64,000 nt of DNA from an uncultured Saprospiraceae bacterium (GTDB lineage Bacteria > Bacteroidota > Bacteroidia > Chitinophagales > Saprospiraceae), in the NCBI GenBank assembly GCA_938015435.1, contig CALLPN010000002.1:248001-312000 (forward strand). Direction: 5' to 3'. This document shows, piece after piece, positions 52,593 to 62,479 of this stretch; position 1 is the first letter of the stretch, and each line of letters opens with the position of its first letter. The position numbers and the translations under genes are program-made. A model generated the notes under the pieces. It did no database searches. It was not told where the DNA came from and saw only the letters and a program-made list of their open reading frames with translations.

Positions 52593-53795
52593 ATGCTATC
52601 CAAGAGAGATCTATATATCAACCACGTAACACAGACTAGTACTTTTTCTATGATGCTCGATGTCGAGCGAGCAGAAGGCATGTACATATATAGTAGTGAT
52701 GGCAAGAGATATCTCGACCTCAATAGTGGAATATCAGTATCTAGCTTAGGCCATAGACATCCTAAAGTGGTAAAAGCCATCAAGGATCAAGTGGATACTC
52801 ACATGCACACTATGGTCTATGGGGAACACATCCAATCACCACAGACGAAATACACTGAGTTACTCACAAAGCATCTCGGTTATGGGTTAGACAATGTCTA
52901 TCTTCTTAACTCTGGTTCAGAAGCCGTAGAAGTAGCCGTCAAAATAGCGAAAAGGCATACGGATAGATATGAGATCATAGCTGCAGCAGGTGCCTATCAC
53001 GGAAGTACTGCCGCAGCCGAAGCCCTTAGAAGTGATCTGGAATTCACCTCAGCATTTCGACCTGCTATTCCGGGTATTAGGCATATACAATTTAACAATT
53101 TTGAAGATCTAGAAAAAATCACTTGTCGTACAGCCTGTGTCATCATGGAGCTAGTACAAGCCGAGTCTGGTGTTATTACGCCAGATACCAATTGGTTAAA
53201 AGCCATCAGAGCAAAATGCACTTTGACGCGTACCTTACTCATATTAGATGAGATCCAAACTGGATTTGGGAGGACTGGGCATCTATTTGCTCATCAAAAG
53301 TATGATATACAGCCGGACATACTTACCATTGGAAAAGCGATGGGTGGAGGTATGCCAATCAGTGCATGCGTAGCTCCCAAAGAAATCATGCATAGCATCG
53401 CAGATAAACCAGCACTTGGTCATATCACTACTTTTGGTGGTCACCCAGTGTGTACAGCTTCCGCTCTAGCCACCCTGCAAACCATGCTAGACGATAAGGT
53501 GATCGAAGAAGTACTTGCTAAGGAGAAACTAATAAGATCTCTACTGCAGCATGAAATAATAGCCGAAGTAAGATCCTCTGGTATGATGATGGCGGTGGAA
53601 CTCAAACGCCGTAAGTATCTCAAGCATGTAGTCAATGCCGCCCAAGAAGGTGGCGCATTAGTCGACTACTTTTTATTTAATGATAAGTCGTTTAGATTGG
53701 CTCCTCCATTGATTATAACCGAAGATCAGATTAGAGAGGGATGTAAGATATTATTGAATGCAATGGATGTGGCGCAAGCTCGATATACTAAGTAG
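52593..53795 (+). CDS. Class III aminotransferase (acetylornithine/4-aminobutyrate type)
   Basis: 400 aa from the ATG at 52593; the longer frame starts with TTG. PLP fold type I. Marks: YLDLNSGISVSSLGHRHPKV (~40-59), LLNSGSEAVEVAVKIAKR (~104), AYHGSTAAAEAL, LLILDEIQTGFGRTGHLFAH (~220-239), and the Schiff-base Lys in LTIGKAMGGGMPI (~252). The omega-amino donor and acceptor are unknown; acetylornithine, 4-aminobutyrate or beta-alanine are possible. It ends 31 bp before the operator of the outer-membrane protein gene. Confidence 0.9.
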   Translation: MLSKRDLYINHVTQTSTFSMMLDVERAEGMYIYSSDGKRYLDLNSGISVSSLGHRHPKVVKAIKDQVDTHMHTMVYGEHIQSPQTKYTELLTKHLGYGLDNVYLLNSGSEAVEVAVKIAKRHTDRYEIIAAAGAYHGSTAAAEALRSDLEFTSAFRPAIPGIRHIQFNNFEDLEKITCRTACVIMELVQAESGVITPDTNWLKAIRAKCTLTRTLLILDEIQTGFGRTGHLFAHQKYDIQPDILTIGKAMGGGMPISACVAPKEIMHSIADKPALGHITTFGGHPVCTASALATLQTMLDDKVIEEVLAKEKLIRSLLQHEIIAEVRSSGMMMAVELKRRKYLKHVVNAAQEGGALVDYFLFNDKSFRLAPPLIITEDQIREGCKILLNAMDVAQARYTK

Positions 53796-53824
53796 TAAGC
53801 TAATACAAAACAGACTCTTGACGC

Positions 53825-53890
53825 AATTCCTATTATGGGAATCGATATTTTTACAATTCCTACTCTAGCAGCATTGTAGATCTACCTTTG
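53825..53890 (+). promoter_or_regulatory. Operator-promoter of the outer-membrane protein/lipoprotein operon
   Basis: Inverted repeat ATTCCTA-TTA-TGGGAAT (53826-53842, one mismatch), then a half-site AATTCCTACT (53855-53864), 18 bp, then -7 box TACCTTTG (53883-53890). The ATG follows at 53910. The layout is the same as at 56914-56979. Confidence 0.72.
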
Positions 53891-53909
53891 ATATAAATAA
53901 TTAGAGATT

Positions 53910-54596
53910 ATGTTGAAATATCTATTCACTTCCTTCCTCCTCTTATCCTCCTTAATCGGTTATTCTCAATACACAGTATATGCTGGACTTGGAATAGGAG
54001 CTAGCACATTGACTGCAGGTGAGGCTACCTATTTACTACCAAGCTTGTACGATCCTGGCGCCGACTTAAGGTATTCTATTAATGTTGAGAAATCATTACA
54101 TCCAAAATTTTACTCTGGAATTAGTCTTTCTTATAGTAGCTTGAATAATGAATTGTTTAGTCTTTCTTATCAAGAAAAAAACAATACACGATCTTCAATT
54201 AGTGGAGACAATATTCTTTCTCAGAAGAAAATGACCACTACTATTTATGGAGGCTATTTCCTTACCAAAAATTTTAGTTTCGATGGTGGAATTAGCCTGA
54301 TAAATAATGTAACCAATAAACTGACCGGACTAAAAAGAGATATTAAAGAAGATATGTTTATAACATATACTGATCTTGATAAACTCAAATACGGCAGCAG
54401 CAATTCTTTTGGATGGCAATTTGGAATCAACTATCATATCCAAATAGGTCCAATTAAAATAATTCCAAGCGTAAGATTCCTAAACGAAAACAGAACAGAT
54501 ATAGGAGTTGACTCCAATTTAAAGTTAGGGTATAGACATTATATAGGAGAATTGAAAATTGGTTACACATTACAAACTAACGGAAATGACAAATAA
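53910..54596 (+). CDS. Outer-membrane beta-barrel protein, unknown function
   Basis: 228 aa. Signal peptide MLKYLFTSFLLLSSLIGYS-Q, then alternating strands with aromatic ends (YTVYAGLGIGAS, FYSGISLSYSSLN, TTTIYGGYFLTKNF, YRHYIGELKIGYTLQ). It looks like a PorT-type/OmpA-like eight-strand barrel. The next gene starts 11 bp before its stop, so the two are coupled. It is preceded by an operator shared with the AMP-ligase gene. Confidence 0.78.
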   Translation: MLKYLFTSFLLLSSLIGYSQYTVYAGLGIGASTLTAGEATYLLPSLYDPGADLRYSINVEKSLHPKFYSGISLSYSSLNNELFSLSYQEKNNTRSSISGDNILSQKKMTTTIYGGYFLTKNFSFDGGISLINNVTNKLTGLKRDIKEDMFITYTDLDKLKYGSSNSFGWQFGINYHIQIGPIKIIPSVRFLNENRTDIGVDSNLKLGYRHYIGELKIGYTLQTNGNDK

Positions 54597-55851
54597 ATAT
54601 TTATACTTACTCTTTGCGCTGATTGTTTTTTCTAGTTGTACTAAAGAGTTGGAGGCAGATCAATTTACACCTTGCGGAGACGTACTTGAAGAGACAGTAA
54701 TAACTCCTAAATGGACTGCTGCTCTAAACTCTATGAATAGCAATATATTCAAACCTATGAGACCTGTAGAGTACAATGGATTTCTTATCCATTCTGTCGG
54801 TCACGGTCAGGAACAAATCGTGGTAAAAAGAAATTTAGAAACTAAAGAGATAGTACTTCAACAAGAAATACTAAGATTAGACAACGATGGTGTGATACAG
54901 CACAATCATGAATTAATATATGTCGAATTAGGTAGAATTTTAGCGTTAGATCTTAACACTTTTGGCATAAGGACAATTTGGGATTATAACTATAATCCTC
55001 ACTATACAGAAATAGAAGATGACATTACTATTGTAAATGGGAAATTGATATTTGTAGATCTTAAGCAAGTTGATAATTCTAATTATGTAGAACAATTAAT
55101 TTCATTAGATATCGCAAGTCTTAATCATGATGTTCTTTTCGAATGGAAGGAAAAACTGCAACCTATCATAGGTATTTACAGATTTAAGTTATGGGAGAAC
55201 ACCAATGGAGAATCTATGCTCAACTACTTAGACGGATATGGTGGCTTGCAAGGTGGATTTCTCTCTGTCGGAAAATTGGGCTGCGTAAATCTTACAAACA
55301 ATAACTTACTATACGAAAATGACATTTTAGCAGAATATGAGGATGACATTGATATCGAAGGGTTCGATCTTTTTGGGAATCAAATAAATATAGAAATGCA
55401 AATTGGTGGCAATACGTTTACAAATGAATTCATAACTCAATACAAATCTTTCAATGCTGAAACGGGTCAACTTTTATGGTCAAAAGATTATAAAACTGGA
55501 GGTTCAGAATTCAAATTCAACACATATAGCGAAGCTAGAAACTCAGTAACTCTAGTATCTCAATCGAACCTCTTAGAAATAGATTTAAGCTCAGGAGAAC
55601 AATTGAATGAAGAGATAGCACTCTTTGGGCTTATTTCAAATCACAATTTCCTTATAGATTCCAGAATAGCATTTGTACAACAATATGAAATCAAATTTTT
55701 TGATTTAGAAATAGGATGCATAACACAATCTATTACAATAGACAATGAACCTGCGGACAATCGAGTAAAAAGCGACTTGTACTACAATGAACTTAGTAAC
55801 ACTATTTACGCTTACAATCAAACGGAATTTTTAGCTATTCCCTACCCATAA
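54586..55851 (+). CDS. Lipoprotein with beta-propeller-like repeats
   Basis: 421 aa from the ATG at 54586, inside the end of the upstream gene; this puts the lipobox LIVFSSC at residues ~14-20, whereas the longer frame begins with TTG. The body has repeating blade-like strands (LETKEIVLQQEILRLDNDG, LIYVELGRILALDLNTFG, YKSFNAETGQLLWSKDYKTG, NLLEIDLSSGEQLN), recalling PQQ-type or quinoprotein-like propellers, with W at strand ends. Probably an outer-membrane-attached lipoprotein working with the barrel. Its 3' end is 2 bp from that of the convergent regulator. Confidence 0.78.
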   Translation: MTNKYLYLLFALIVFSSCTKELEADQFTPCGDVLEETVITPKWTAALNSMNSNIFKPMRPVEYNGFLIHSVGHGQEQIVVKRNLETKEIVLQQEILRLDNDGVIQHNHELIYVELGRILALDLNTFGIRTIWDYNYNPHYTEIEDDITIVNGKLIFVDLKQVDNSNYVEQLISLDIASLNHDVLFEWKEKLQPIIGIYRFKLWENTNGESMLNYLDGYGGLQGGFLSVGKLGCVNLTNNNLLYENDILAEYEDDIDIEGFDLFGNQINIEMQIGGNTFTNEFITQYKSFNAETGQLLWSKDYKTGGSEFKFNTYSEARNSVTLVSQSNLLEIDLSSGEQLNEEIALFGLISNHNFLIDSRIAFVQQYEIKFFDLEIGCITQSITIDNEPADNRVKSDLYYNELSNTIYAYNQTEFLAIPYP

Positions 55852-55853
55852 AT

Positions 55854-56879
55854 CTACTTTACATAATACCTCAATTTCTCTTCCATATCATCCAAAACAC
55901 CCATGAGAAGATTAAAGGTATTCTCTCTTTCTACTTCTCCAACTTTACTAATTAGAGATGATTGACCGATTGCCTTTTCCATCCAGTTAGATGTATAATC
56001 ACATATGCGTTCGTCTGTAGTACGAAGATAATTAGGTGACAAGTAAGATGAATAAACTAGTCTATGTTTGCCTGAGTGGATATATATCAGCTCAGGATTT
56101 GTATGTGTGTAATTAAGATAGATATCCATCTTAGCATGTGTCTCTCTACTACCATATCTCATCTTAGCTCCTGCCTTTGCCGTAGCTTTAAGGTGATTGA
56201 TCATCTTACGGATATCAGAAAGGATAAGCATCGGATCCTCTGGCCTTGTAAATGCTCCTAGCTTAGTATAATACCTTAGTTGATTGAGTGTGGCCGTCAA
56301 GAAATCTCTTCCCCATACATCGATACTTTCATAACTTATGAAATGATCATTAATCTCAGCCACTGTGGCTTTTAATTCTGTGTCTCTATCAAAGTGATTA
56401 TAGTCATACGTTGTCCCATATTGTTGAATATTCCAGTTGCTCCTGTTCCAAACGAATAGCTTAAAACTGAGAAGATGGTGAAATGGCAATAAATGAAAAA
56501 CAGGTACTTCATCGCTAAAAGAATACACTTTATAATCCTCTCTGAATCTATTCATCGCTTCTGCGTGTGAAAGGATATTTTTTGCCCACTCATTATAAGT
56601 CTCTATGGGCTTGACTATATCATCCGATTGAAAAGCATAGCTACTCTTCTCCATACCGAAACTATCGAGATATTGATCCAATGATATACCGAAGTGCTTA
56701 CACACTTGCATAGATTCATCAAAGCTCAACTTAGAAATAGCTCTGATCTTTTTATAGGCTCCACTTCTACTTATGTACAATGCGGAAGCTACTTCTTCTG
56801 CAAAATGATCTGTACGCTTATAACCACCCCTATCGTATAAGTAATCAAAAAAAGAAACTTGGTATTCATTCTGTTGCAT
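55854..56879 (-). CDS. HTH-type transcriptional regulator, candidate repressor/activator of the local regulon
   Basis: 341 aa. The N-terminal ~70 residues look like a cI/XRE-type helix-turn-helix (HFAEEVASALYISRSGAYKK, then ISKLSFDESMQVCKHFGISL). The rest is a Bacteroidota-type helical/ligand domain of unknown fold (HLLPFHHLLSFKLFVWNRSN, YLNYTHTNPELIYIHSGKHR). It is divergent from the AMP-ligase gene, and an inverted repeat (56914-56930) lies between them. The same operator layout occurs before the barrel-lipoprotein operon on its other side, so it is the likely binder (inference). Confidence 0.75.
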   Translation of the reverse strand: MQQNEYQVSFFDYLYDRGGYKRTDHFAEEVASALYISRSGAYKKIRAISKLSFDESMQVCKHFGISLDQYLDSFGMEKSSYAFQSDDIVKPIETYNEWAKNILSHAEAMNRFREDYKVYSFSDEVPVFHLLPFHHLLSFKLFVWNRSNWNIQQYGTTYDYNHFDRDTELKATVAEINDHFISYESIDVWGRDFLTATLNQLRYYTKLGAFTRPEDPMLILSDIRKMINHLKATAKAGAKMRYGSRETHAKMDIYLNYTHTNPELIYIHSGKHRLVYSSYLSPNYLRTTDERICDYTSNWMEKAIGQSSLISKVGEVERENTFNLLMGVLDDMEEKLRYYVK

Positions 56880-56913
56880 AGCTATTAATTATAGTTGATC
56901 ACACAATATAATC

Positions 56914-56979
56914 ATTCCTACAATAGGAATTGCAATGAAATTCAATTCCTACTTTCAGGTATTCATGACTCTATGTTTG
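56914..56979 (+). promoter_or_regulatory. Operator-promoter of the AMP-ligase gene, shared layout
   Basis: Perfect inverted repeat ATTCCTA-CAA-TAGGAAT (56914-56930), half-site AATTCCTACT (56944-56953), 18 bp, then -7 box TATGTTTG (56972-56979). The ATG is at 57042. The repeat lies 35 bp before the regulator's own start on the minus strand, so it may also control that gene. Confidence 0.75.
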
Positions 56980-57041
56980 TATTGTAATAAAAGAGGAGAA
57001 AGGTCTAAGTATCTAATCCTAAAACAAATAAAAACAACATT

Positions 57042-58547
57042 ATGAAAAGTATCAATCCAATCATATCATCAATGATTGCTAAATCTAATAATAATGAGAT
57101 CGCAATACAAGACGGCAATAAAACTTATACGTATAAGTCCATATTTCAGGATAGTCGTAAGCTAGCTAAGTATCTATCCACCTTAGGTATGAAGAAAGGA
57201 GATACGGCAGTAATTGCTTCACAACCAGGCTATGAGTTTCTACTCATCTTGTACGCAACGATTATGTTAAGAGTAAAACTTACAATCATAGATCCTCAAC
57301 TAGGTAATGATCTATACCAAGCCAAGCTAAAAGAACTAAATCCAGAATGGGCATTTATAGACAGTAAACTACTACTGCTACAAGAGCATCCTATACTAAG
57401 ACGCATGTATCTAAGGTCAGGGAAAAACAAAGTATATTTTCCATATAGTAATCAATATCAAACAATAGCTACAGGACCATGGATGCCACTTATGAAGTCG
57501 TTCCAAAGATTGGGTTTGTACAATATTCATGAACCTATGAATTTCGATCCGACATTCACAGATTATGAATATATCGTGACTTATACCTCTGGTACCACTA
57601 GCGAACCTAAAGGCGTAGTGCATCGTCTCTCAACAATAACAACTAGCGTAAAACATATTACAAAATTACTTGGAAGTACCAAAGGAAAATCTTTAGCAAC
57701 TCACCTTCCACACCTTATGTTAATTGCCGTTTCTTCAGGGCTCAAAGTACAATTATGGAAGGAAGAATGGTCCGCCGAAAAAAAGATAGATTTTATAATT
57801 AAAAATGAAATATCAATCCTCTTTGGGCCTCCAACAGATTATATAGAACTAATCAATTACTGCAAAGAAAGCAACAGAAAACTACCTAACTGTATAGAGC
57901 ACATTATAATAGATTCAGCTCCGAAACATAGCTCATTTCACGAAGATTTATTCCAGCATAGTAATAGTGATACAAGTGTCACCATGATGCTTGGAATGAC
58001 CGAACTCTTGTCTGATTCAATTGTAGACGACCTAGACTATAAATTCCAAGGTGATGTACTAAATGAATCGTCGAGAAGTGTAAATCTACATTTTGATCAA
58101 GAAGGAGAAATAAAAATCCAATTTCCACAACTTCACAAGAAGTGCTTACAACTTCCTAATGGCAATGACAGTCAGGAAAATGAAAGCCTGAAATATATTA
58201 TTGAAGAAGGAAAATCAATAAACATCCAACGCAAAAAGGATCTAATTATTCAGAAAAACTACAATCTATATCCAGCATTACATGAGCCCACAATCAAGTC
58301 TATTCCTGGAATAATTGAAGCTGTATTAGTTAGTAAGTACATAGATGAGATTGTCGATGAAAAAATTTACCTCATCATAGAATCTGAAAAAAATTTAAGT
58401 AGAACTAAAATAATGTCACAATTAGCCAATGGGGAATATAGAATAGATAGAGAAGCACTTCCTGATGAAATTCTATTTGCCAAGATTCCTAGAAAAGGGA
58501 GACAACAAAAAATAGATAGAAAGGCAAGTATAGAATCGATTATATAA
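57042..58547 (+). CDS. AMP-forming acyl-CoA synthetase/ligase (OleC-like layout)
   Basis: 501 aa, ANL-superfamily enzyme that activates a carboxylate with ATP. The P-loop is TYTSGTTSEPKGVVHR (~184-199), and the C-terminal lysine region is RKGRQQKIDRKA (~485). LTIIDPQLG (~87) recalls OleC (olefin/beta-lactone) ligases, which have IDPGMG there. The A7/A8 region is weak: the usual TGD and GR are replaced by IIEEGK and QRKKD, so activity may be altered. The substrate is unknown. It is transcribed divergently from the regulator and carries the shared operator. Confidence 0.83.
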   Translation: MKSINPIISSMIAKSNNNEIAIQDGNKTYTYKSIFQDSRKLAKYLSTLGMKKGDTAVIASQPGYEFLLILYATIMLRVKLTIIDPQLGNDLYQAKLKELNPEWAFIDSKLLLLQEHPILRRMYLRSGKNKVYFPYSNQYQTIATGPWMPLMKSFQRLGLYNIHEPMNFDPTFTDYEYIVTYTSGTTSEPKGVVHRLSTITTSVKHITKLLGSTKGKSLATHLPHLMLIAVSSGLKVQLWKEEWSAEKKIDFIIKNEISILFGPPTDYIELINYCKESNRKLPNCIEHIIIDSAPKHSSFHEDLFQHSNSDTSVTMMLGMTELLSDSIVDDLDYKFQGDVLNESSRSVNLHFDQEGEIKIQFPQLHKKCLQLPNGNDSQENESLKYIIEEGKSINIQRKKDLIIQKNYNLYPALHEPTIKSIPGIIEAVLVSKYIDEIVDEKIYLIIESEKNLSRTKIMSQLANGEYRIDREALPDEILFAKIPRKGRQQKIDRKASIESII

Positions 58548-58718
58548 TTGAAATAAAAATTAAAACAATAATGCAATACGAATAACAAAAACAAGTGAAT
58601 CAAACTCAATTACCACATAAAAAAAACATCAGCATGAACAAAGAGTCGAAACAGATACTATTATCAGTAAATACAAGAGTATTCCCTGGATAGTATAGAA
58701 TGCAAAATACCAACAAAA

Positions 58719-58754
58719 AAAACACCCTACGGAACTAATTCTGTAGGGTGTTTT
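58719..58754. terminator. Bidirectional terminator between AMP-ligase and rpoN genes
   Basis: Sixteen pairs (AAAACACCCTACGGAA with TTCTGTAGGGTGTTTT, one G-U) and a CTAA loop. It lies 23 bp after the rpoN stop (minus strand) and 170 bp after the ligase. Confidence 0.9.
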
Positions 58755-58776
58755 AATATTTTTATACTTTTTTATT

Positions 58777-60258
58777 CTACAATTCCTTTCTAAGTCTTGC
58801 TACAGGAATTGATAATTGTTCTCTATATTTTGCAATTGTTCTTCTTGCAATATTATATCCTTTTTCGGTAAGCATATCTTTGAGTCTTTCATCAGATAAT
58901 GGCTTACGCTTATCTTCTTGATCCACTATGGTTCCTAAGATATTTTTTACTTCTAAAGTGGATACTTCTTTTCCATCTTGAGTCATTAGCGACTCAGAAA
59001 AGAAATCTTTAAGTCTCTTAGTACCAAACTCCGTCTGCACAAATTTACTATTAGCAACACGTGACACTGTAGAGATATCTAATCCAGTAATCTCGGCGAT
59101 ATCTTTGAGTATCATTGGCTTGAGTGTACGGTCATCTCCAGTTTTGAAAAAGTCATACTGATATTGCATGATCGAGTACATTGTACGCTTGAGTGTATCT
59201 TGTCTTTGCTTGATTGCATCGATAAACCATTTTGCTGAATCAATCTTCTGCTTGATAAACATCACGGCTTCTTTCTCGGTTTTCTTAGCCTTACGTTTTT
59301 CAGTAGTTGATTTATATCCTTTCAGCATTTCCATGTACTGATCGTTGATCCTTAGATCAGGAGCGTTACGGCTATTTAGCGTAAGCTCTAATTCTCCATC
59401 TCTATTATTGATCAAGAAATCTGGTACGATATATTGATTAACTCTATTTGCTGTAGTCGGTGCGCCACTTGCTGGCTTAGGATTGAGCTTAAGTATCTCG
59501 TCGATTGCTTCTTTGAGCTCATCGTCAGATACGAATAGATTTTTCTTAAGCTTAATATAATGCTTCTTAGTAAATTCTTTAAAGTGATTGAGTAGGATCT
59601 TTAATGCAAGATTCTTAGCTCTAACATGTGTACCTGTGTCTCTTTCGATCTTATCGTTTAATTGAATCAATAGACATTCTCTTAGATCTCTAGCTCCGAT
59701 TCCTGGTGGATCAAATCTCTGAACCATACTGAGAATAACTTTCACCTCTGATTCTTCTATTTCGAATCCATGAGCAAACATTACATCATCTATTATAGCT
59801 GATGTCTCTCTTCGGAGATAACCATCATTATCAATACTACCTATTACTTGATTCGCTATGATTTCTTCTCTTTCTGAGCTAAACTCTAATAAGCCTAGCT
59901 GCATCTCTAGTAAATCATGAAAGCTATTACCTCCACTGATTGGTGTATCAGTCTCTTCTATATTGTATGCACTGGTATCTCCCTTCATCTTATAACTAGA
60001 CGGATCATCCTCCATGTACTCTGTGAGATAGTCATCTAGTTCAAACTCTTTTTCTTCCGCTCTGTCATCAGAGTTCTCTTCTCCTAGGTCAAAAACATCT
60101 GTGTTATCCTCACCCTCATCTAGGGCTGGGTTAGATTCTAGCTCTTCTTGGATACGCTGATCCAGAGTTGCAGTTGGAATCTGCAGAAGTTTCATTAGCT
60201 GTATCTGTTGAGGAGACAGCTTCTGGAGCATTTTTTGACTTAGATTCTGCTTTAACAT
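58777..60258 (-). CDS. rpoN: RNA polymerase sigma-54 factor
   Basis: 493 aa. Region I begins MLKQNLSQKMLQKLSPQQIQ with the glutamine-rich start, followed by an acidic region II (~45-90). The core-binding part and the C-terminal DNA-binding helix-turn-helix follow (KDIAEITGLDISTVSRVANS, ~378). The RpoN box is ARRTIAKYR (~473). It directs activator-dependent transcription. No bacterial enhancer-binding protein gene is in the window. A -7 box candidate is at 60436-60443 (minus strand TATATTTG), which would give a ~170-nt leader. Confidence 0.95.
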   Translation of the reverse strand: MLKQNLSQKMLQKLSPQQIQLMKLLQIPTATLDQRIQEELESNPALDEGEDNTDVFDLGEENSDDRAEEKEFELDDYLTEYMEDDPSSYKMKGDTSAYNIEETDTPISGGNSFHDLLEMQLGLLEFSSEREEIIANQVIGSIDNDGYLRRETSAIIDDVMFAHGFEIEESEVKVILSMVQRFDPPGIGARDLRECLLIQLNDKIERDTGTHVRAKNLALKILLNHFKEFTKKHYIKLKKNLFVSDDELKEAIDEILKLNPKPASGAPTTANRVNQYIVPDFLINNRDGELELTLNSRNAPDLRINDQYMEMLKGYKSTTEKRKAKKTEKEAVMFIKQKIDSAKWFIDAIKQRQDTLKRTMYSIMQYQYDFFKTGDDRTLKPMILKDIAEITGLDISTVSRVANSKFVQTEFGTKRLKDFFSESLMTQDGKEVSTLEVKNILGTIVDQEDKRKPLSDERLKDMLTEKGYNIARRTIAKYREQLSIPVARLRKEL

Positions 60259-60592
60259 CTTGTAGTTTTTTTAATTTTATCGACTGGCGAAAAATTGTTA
60301 GTGGCTAATGAACCGGTTAAATAAATTTAGGAATACTAGCAAAAAGGGAATTCGCACGTGTACTACAGTGAAGAAACATTGAAAATACTTCTTAAGTTCG
60401 CTGTAATATAGACCTTGGATTGGCAGTTTATACAACAAATATAGACTCAGAAAACAACATATGAAAGAAAAGCATAATATTTAATTCGCTCTAATAGCAA
60501 TATTTATACCAAAATATGAGCTGAACCACTTGTAAATATAGGTCGTCAGCTTATCAAATTTTATTCCATTTTTTTTAATAACCTTTAGACAA
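60259..60592. other. 334-bp divergent spacer between rpoN and aminopeptidase P genes
   Basis: It contains the candidate rpoN -7 box (60436-60443, minus strand TATATTTG). No ORF or hairpin of note was seen. Confidence 0.5.
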
Positions 60593-62362
60593 ATGACAGT
60601 AAACGATAGATTAGCAGCCCTAAGAGGGTGGATGAGAGAAGAAAAGATAGATGCTTATATCATACCGAGTAGTGATCCTCATCAAAGTGAATACGTCGCC
60701 GAACATTGGAAATCAAGAGAATGGATTAGCGGATTTACAGGATCTGCAGGTACTGTAGTAGTGTCTGCCGATTATGCTGGAGTGTGGACAGATAGTCGAT
60801 ATTTCCTTCAAGGTGAAATGGAAACTGCTACTAGTGATTTTGAGCTTCAAAAGATGCATAATCAGTTTGGAAACTACTATAGAGACTGGATTATAGAGAA
60901 TCTATCTCGTGGTCAAACAGTTGCTGTAGATGGCAGATTATTTTCTAATGGTCAATGCGATGCTCTTAAAAAGGCGTTCGATGCGGAGGAGATTAAGTTT
61001 AGAATAGACGCAGATGGTATCGCCTCGATATGGAAAGATAGAGCCGACATCCCTATGAACGAGATATTTGTACATGATTCCAAATATGCTGGAAAGACGC
61101 GTACTGAGCGACTCAATGAAGTAAGAGCTAAGATGACTGAGCATAAAGCAGATCATCACCTTACCACTACATTAGATGACATAGGTTGGACGCTCAATAT
61201 AAGAGGAACAGATATCGATTTTAATCCTGTGGCTGTCTGCTACTTAGTGGTGGGTAAATCGGATAGTACATTATTTATAGATGATGTTAAGGTACCCACA
61301 GAGATTCAGGAAGAACTCAAAGCAGACAATATCTCACTCAAGCCATATGCCGATATCGTTGCTTATCTTAATGAATTACCTGCGAGTGATAAGATGCTAG
61401 TAGATCCATCGATCTGTAACGCATATCTATATAGAGCAATCAATGCACAAAAAGTAAATGGTAAAACTCCTGCGAAATACCTTAAAGCTATAAAGAACCC
61501 GACTGAAATAGCACATAGTAAAACCTCTCAGATCAAAGATTCTGTAGGTATGGCTAAAGCGTGGAAATGGCTCGAAGACACACTTAAATCCCGCAAGGTG
61601 TCTGAGGCTGAATTTGCTGATAAATTAGCTGAATGTAGGTCTCAGCAAGCAGATTACAAAAGTGAAAGTTTCCCAGCTATAATAGGATACAAGGGGAATG
61701 GTGCGATTATACACTACCACCCTACTCACGACGTCAGTCATGATATAGAAAACAATGGAATGCTACTCTGCGATAGTGGAGGCCAGTATCTCGACGGTAC
61801 TACTGATATAACTAGGACCGTGTCATTTACTGAGCCAATAGAACAGCAGAAGCTTCATTATACTCTTGTCCTCAAAGGTATGATCGGTCTTTCGATGGCT
61901 AAATTTCCTATAGGTACTCAAGGTAACCAGTTGGATACATTGGCACGTATGCACCTCTGGCAACATGGTCTCAACTATGGTCACGGTACAGGACATGGTG
62001 TAGGTTTCTTTATGAATGTTCATGAACCTCCGCAAGGATTTGCTCCTGGAAACTCTGAGAGATCGAATACCAAACATACTCTTGGAATGCTCAGCTCTAA
62101 CGAACCAGGTTTCTACCTTGAGGGTGAGTATGGAATTAGAATCGAAAATCTCATGGTCGTAGTAGAGGATAAAGAAGGATGGTTAAAGTTTGATACTATT
62201 ACCTTATTCCCAATTGCTACTAATCTTATAGACATGGATATCATGACCAATGATGAAACTGCATGGCTCAATGCGTATCACAAAGAGACTTATGATAAAG
62301 TATCGCCAATGTTAGATGAAGAACATAAGGCATGGATGAAAGAAAAGTGTAAGGCTATATAA
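60593..62362 (+). CDS. Xaa-Pro aminopeptidase (M24B)
   Basis: 589 aa. It removes an N-terminal residue before proline. It has two N-terminal creatinase-like domains (IIPSSDPHQSEYVAEHWK, ~21) and a C-terminal pita-bread catalytic domain with metal ligands in CDSGGQYLDGTTDITRTV (~395), GLNYGHGTGHGVG (~465), ending with LSSNEPGFYLEGEYGIRIEN (~500-519). The length (long form, three domains) matches eukaryote-like APP1 and Bacteroidota homologues. Monocistronic with its own terminator. Confidence 0.93.
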   Translation: MTVNDRLAALRGWMREEKIDAYIIPSSDPHQSEYVAEHWKSREWISGFTGSAGTVVVSADYAGVWTDSRYFLQGEMETATSDFELQKMHNQFGNYYRDWIIENLSRGQTVAVDGRLFSNGQCDALKKAFDAEEIKFRIDADGIASIWKDRADIPMNEIFVHDSKYAGKTRTERLNEVRAKMTEHKADHHLTTTLDDIGWTLNIRGTDIDFNPVAVCYLVVGKSDSTLFIDDVKVPTEIQEELKADNISLKPYADIVAYLNELPASDKMLVDPSICNAYLYRAINAQKVNGKTPAKYLKAIKNPTEIAHSKTSQIKDSVGMAKAWKWLEDTLKSRKVSEAEFADKLAECRSQQADYKSESFPAIIGYKGNGAIIHYHPTHDVSHDIENNGMLLCDSGGQYLDGTTDITRTVSFTEPIEQQKLHYTLVLKGMIGLSMAKFPIGTQGNQLDTLARMHLWQHGLNYGHGTGHGVGFFMNVHEPPQGFAPGNSERSNTKHTLGMLSSNEPGFYLEGEYGIRIENLMVVVEDKEGWLKFDTITLFPIATNLIDMDIMTNDETAWLNAYHKETYDKVSPMLDEEHKAWMKEKCKAI

Positions 62363-62390
62363 AAAAGCCAAAGATCTTGTTCGTTATAAT

Positions 62391-62445
62391 GTCGAATCCA
62401 TACATACTTCGTTAAATGGAAATGTTTGGATTCGACTTTTTTTTT
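62391..62445 (+). terminator. Terminator after the aminopeptidase P gene
   Basis: Ten-bp arms GTCGAATCCA (62391-62400) and TGGATTCGAC (62427-62436), loop of 26 nt with a few inner pairs, followed by nine T residues. Confidence 0.88.
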
Positions 62446-62479
62446 GATAGCGTATTATTATTGTCGTTAAACAAAGCAA

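Noticed and set aside
62391..62445. GTCGAATCC considered as a tRNA T-arm
   Set aside because: It is one arm of a terminator hairpin with a T run; no cloverleaf can be drawn around it.
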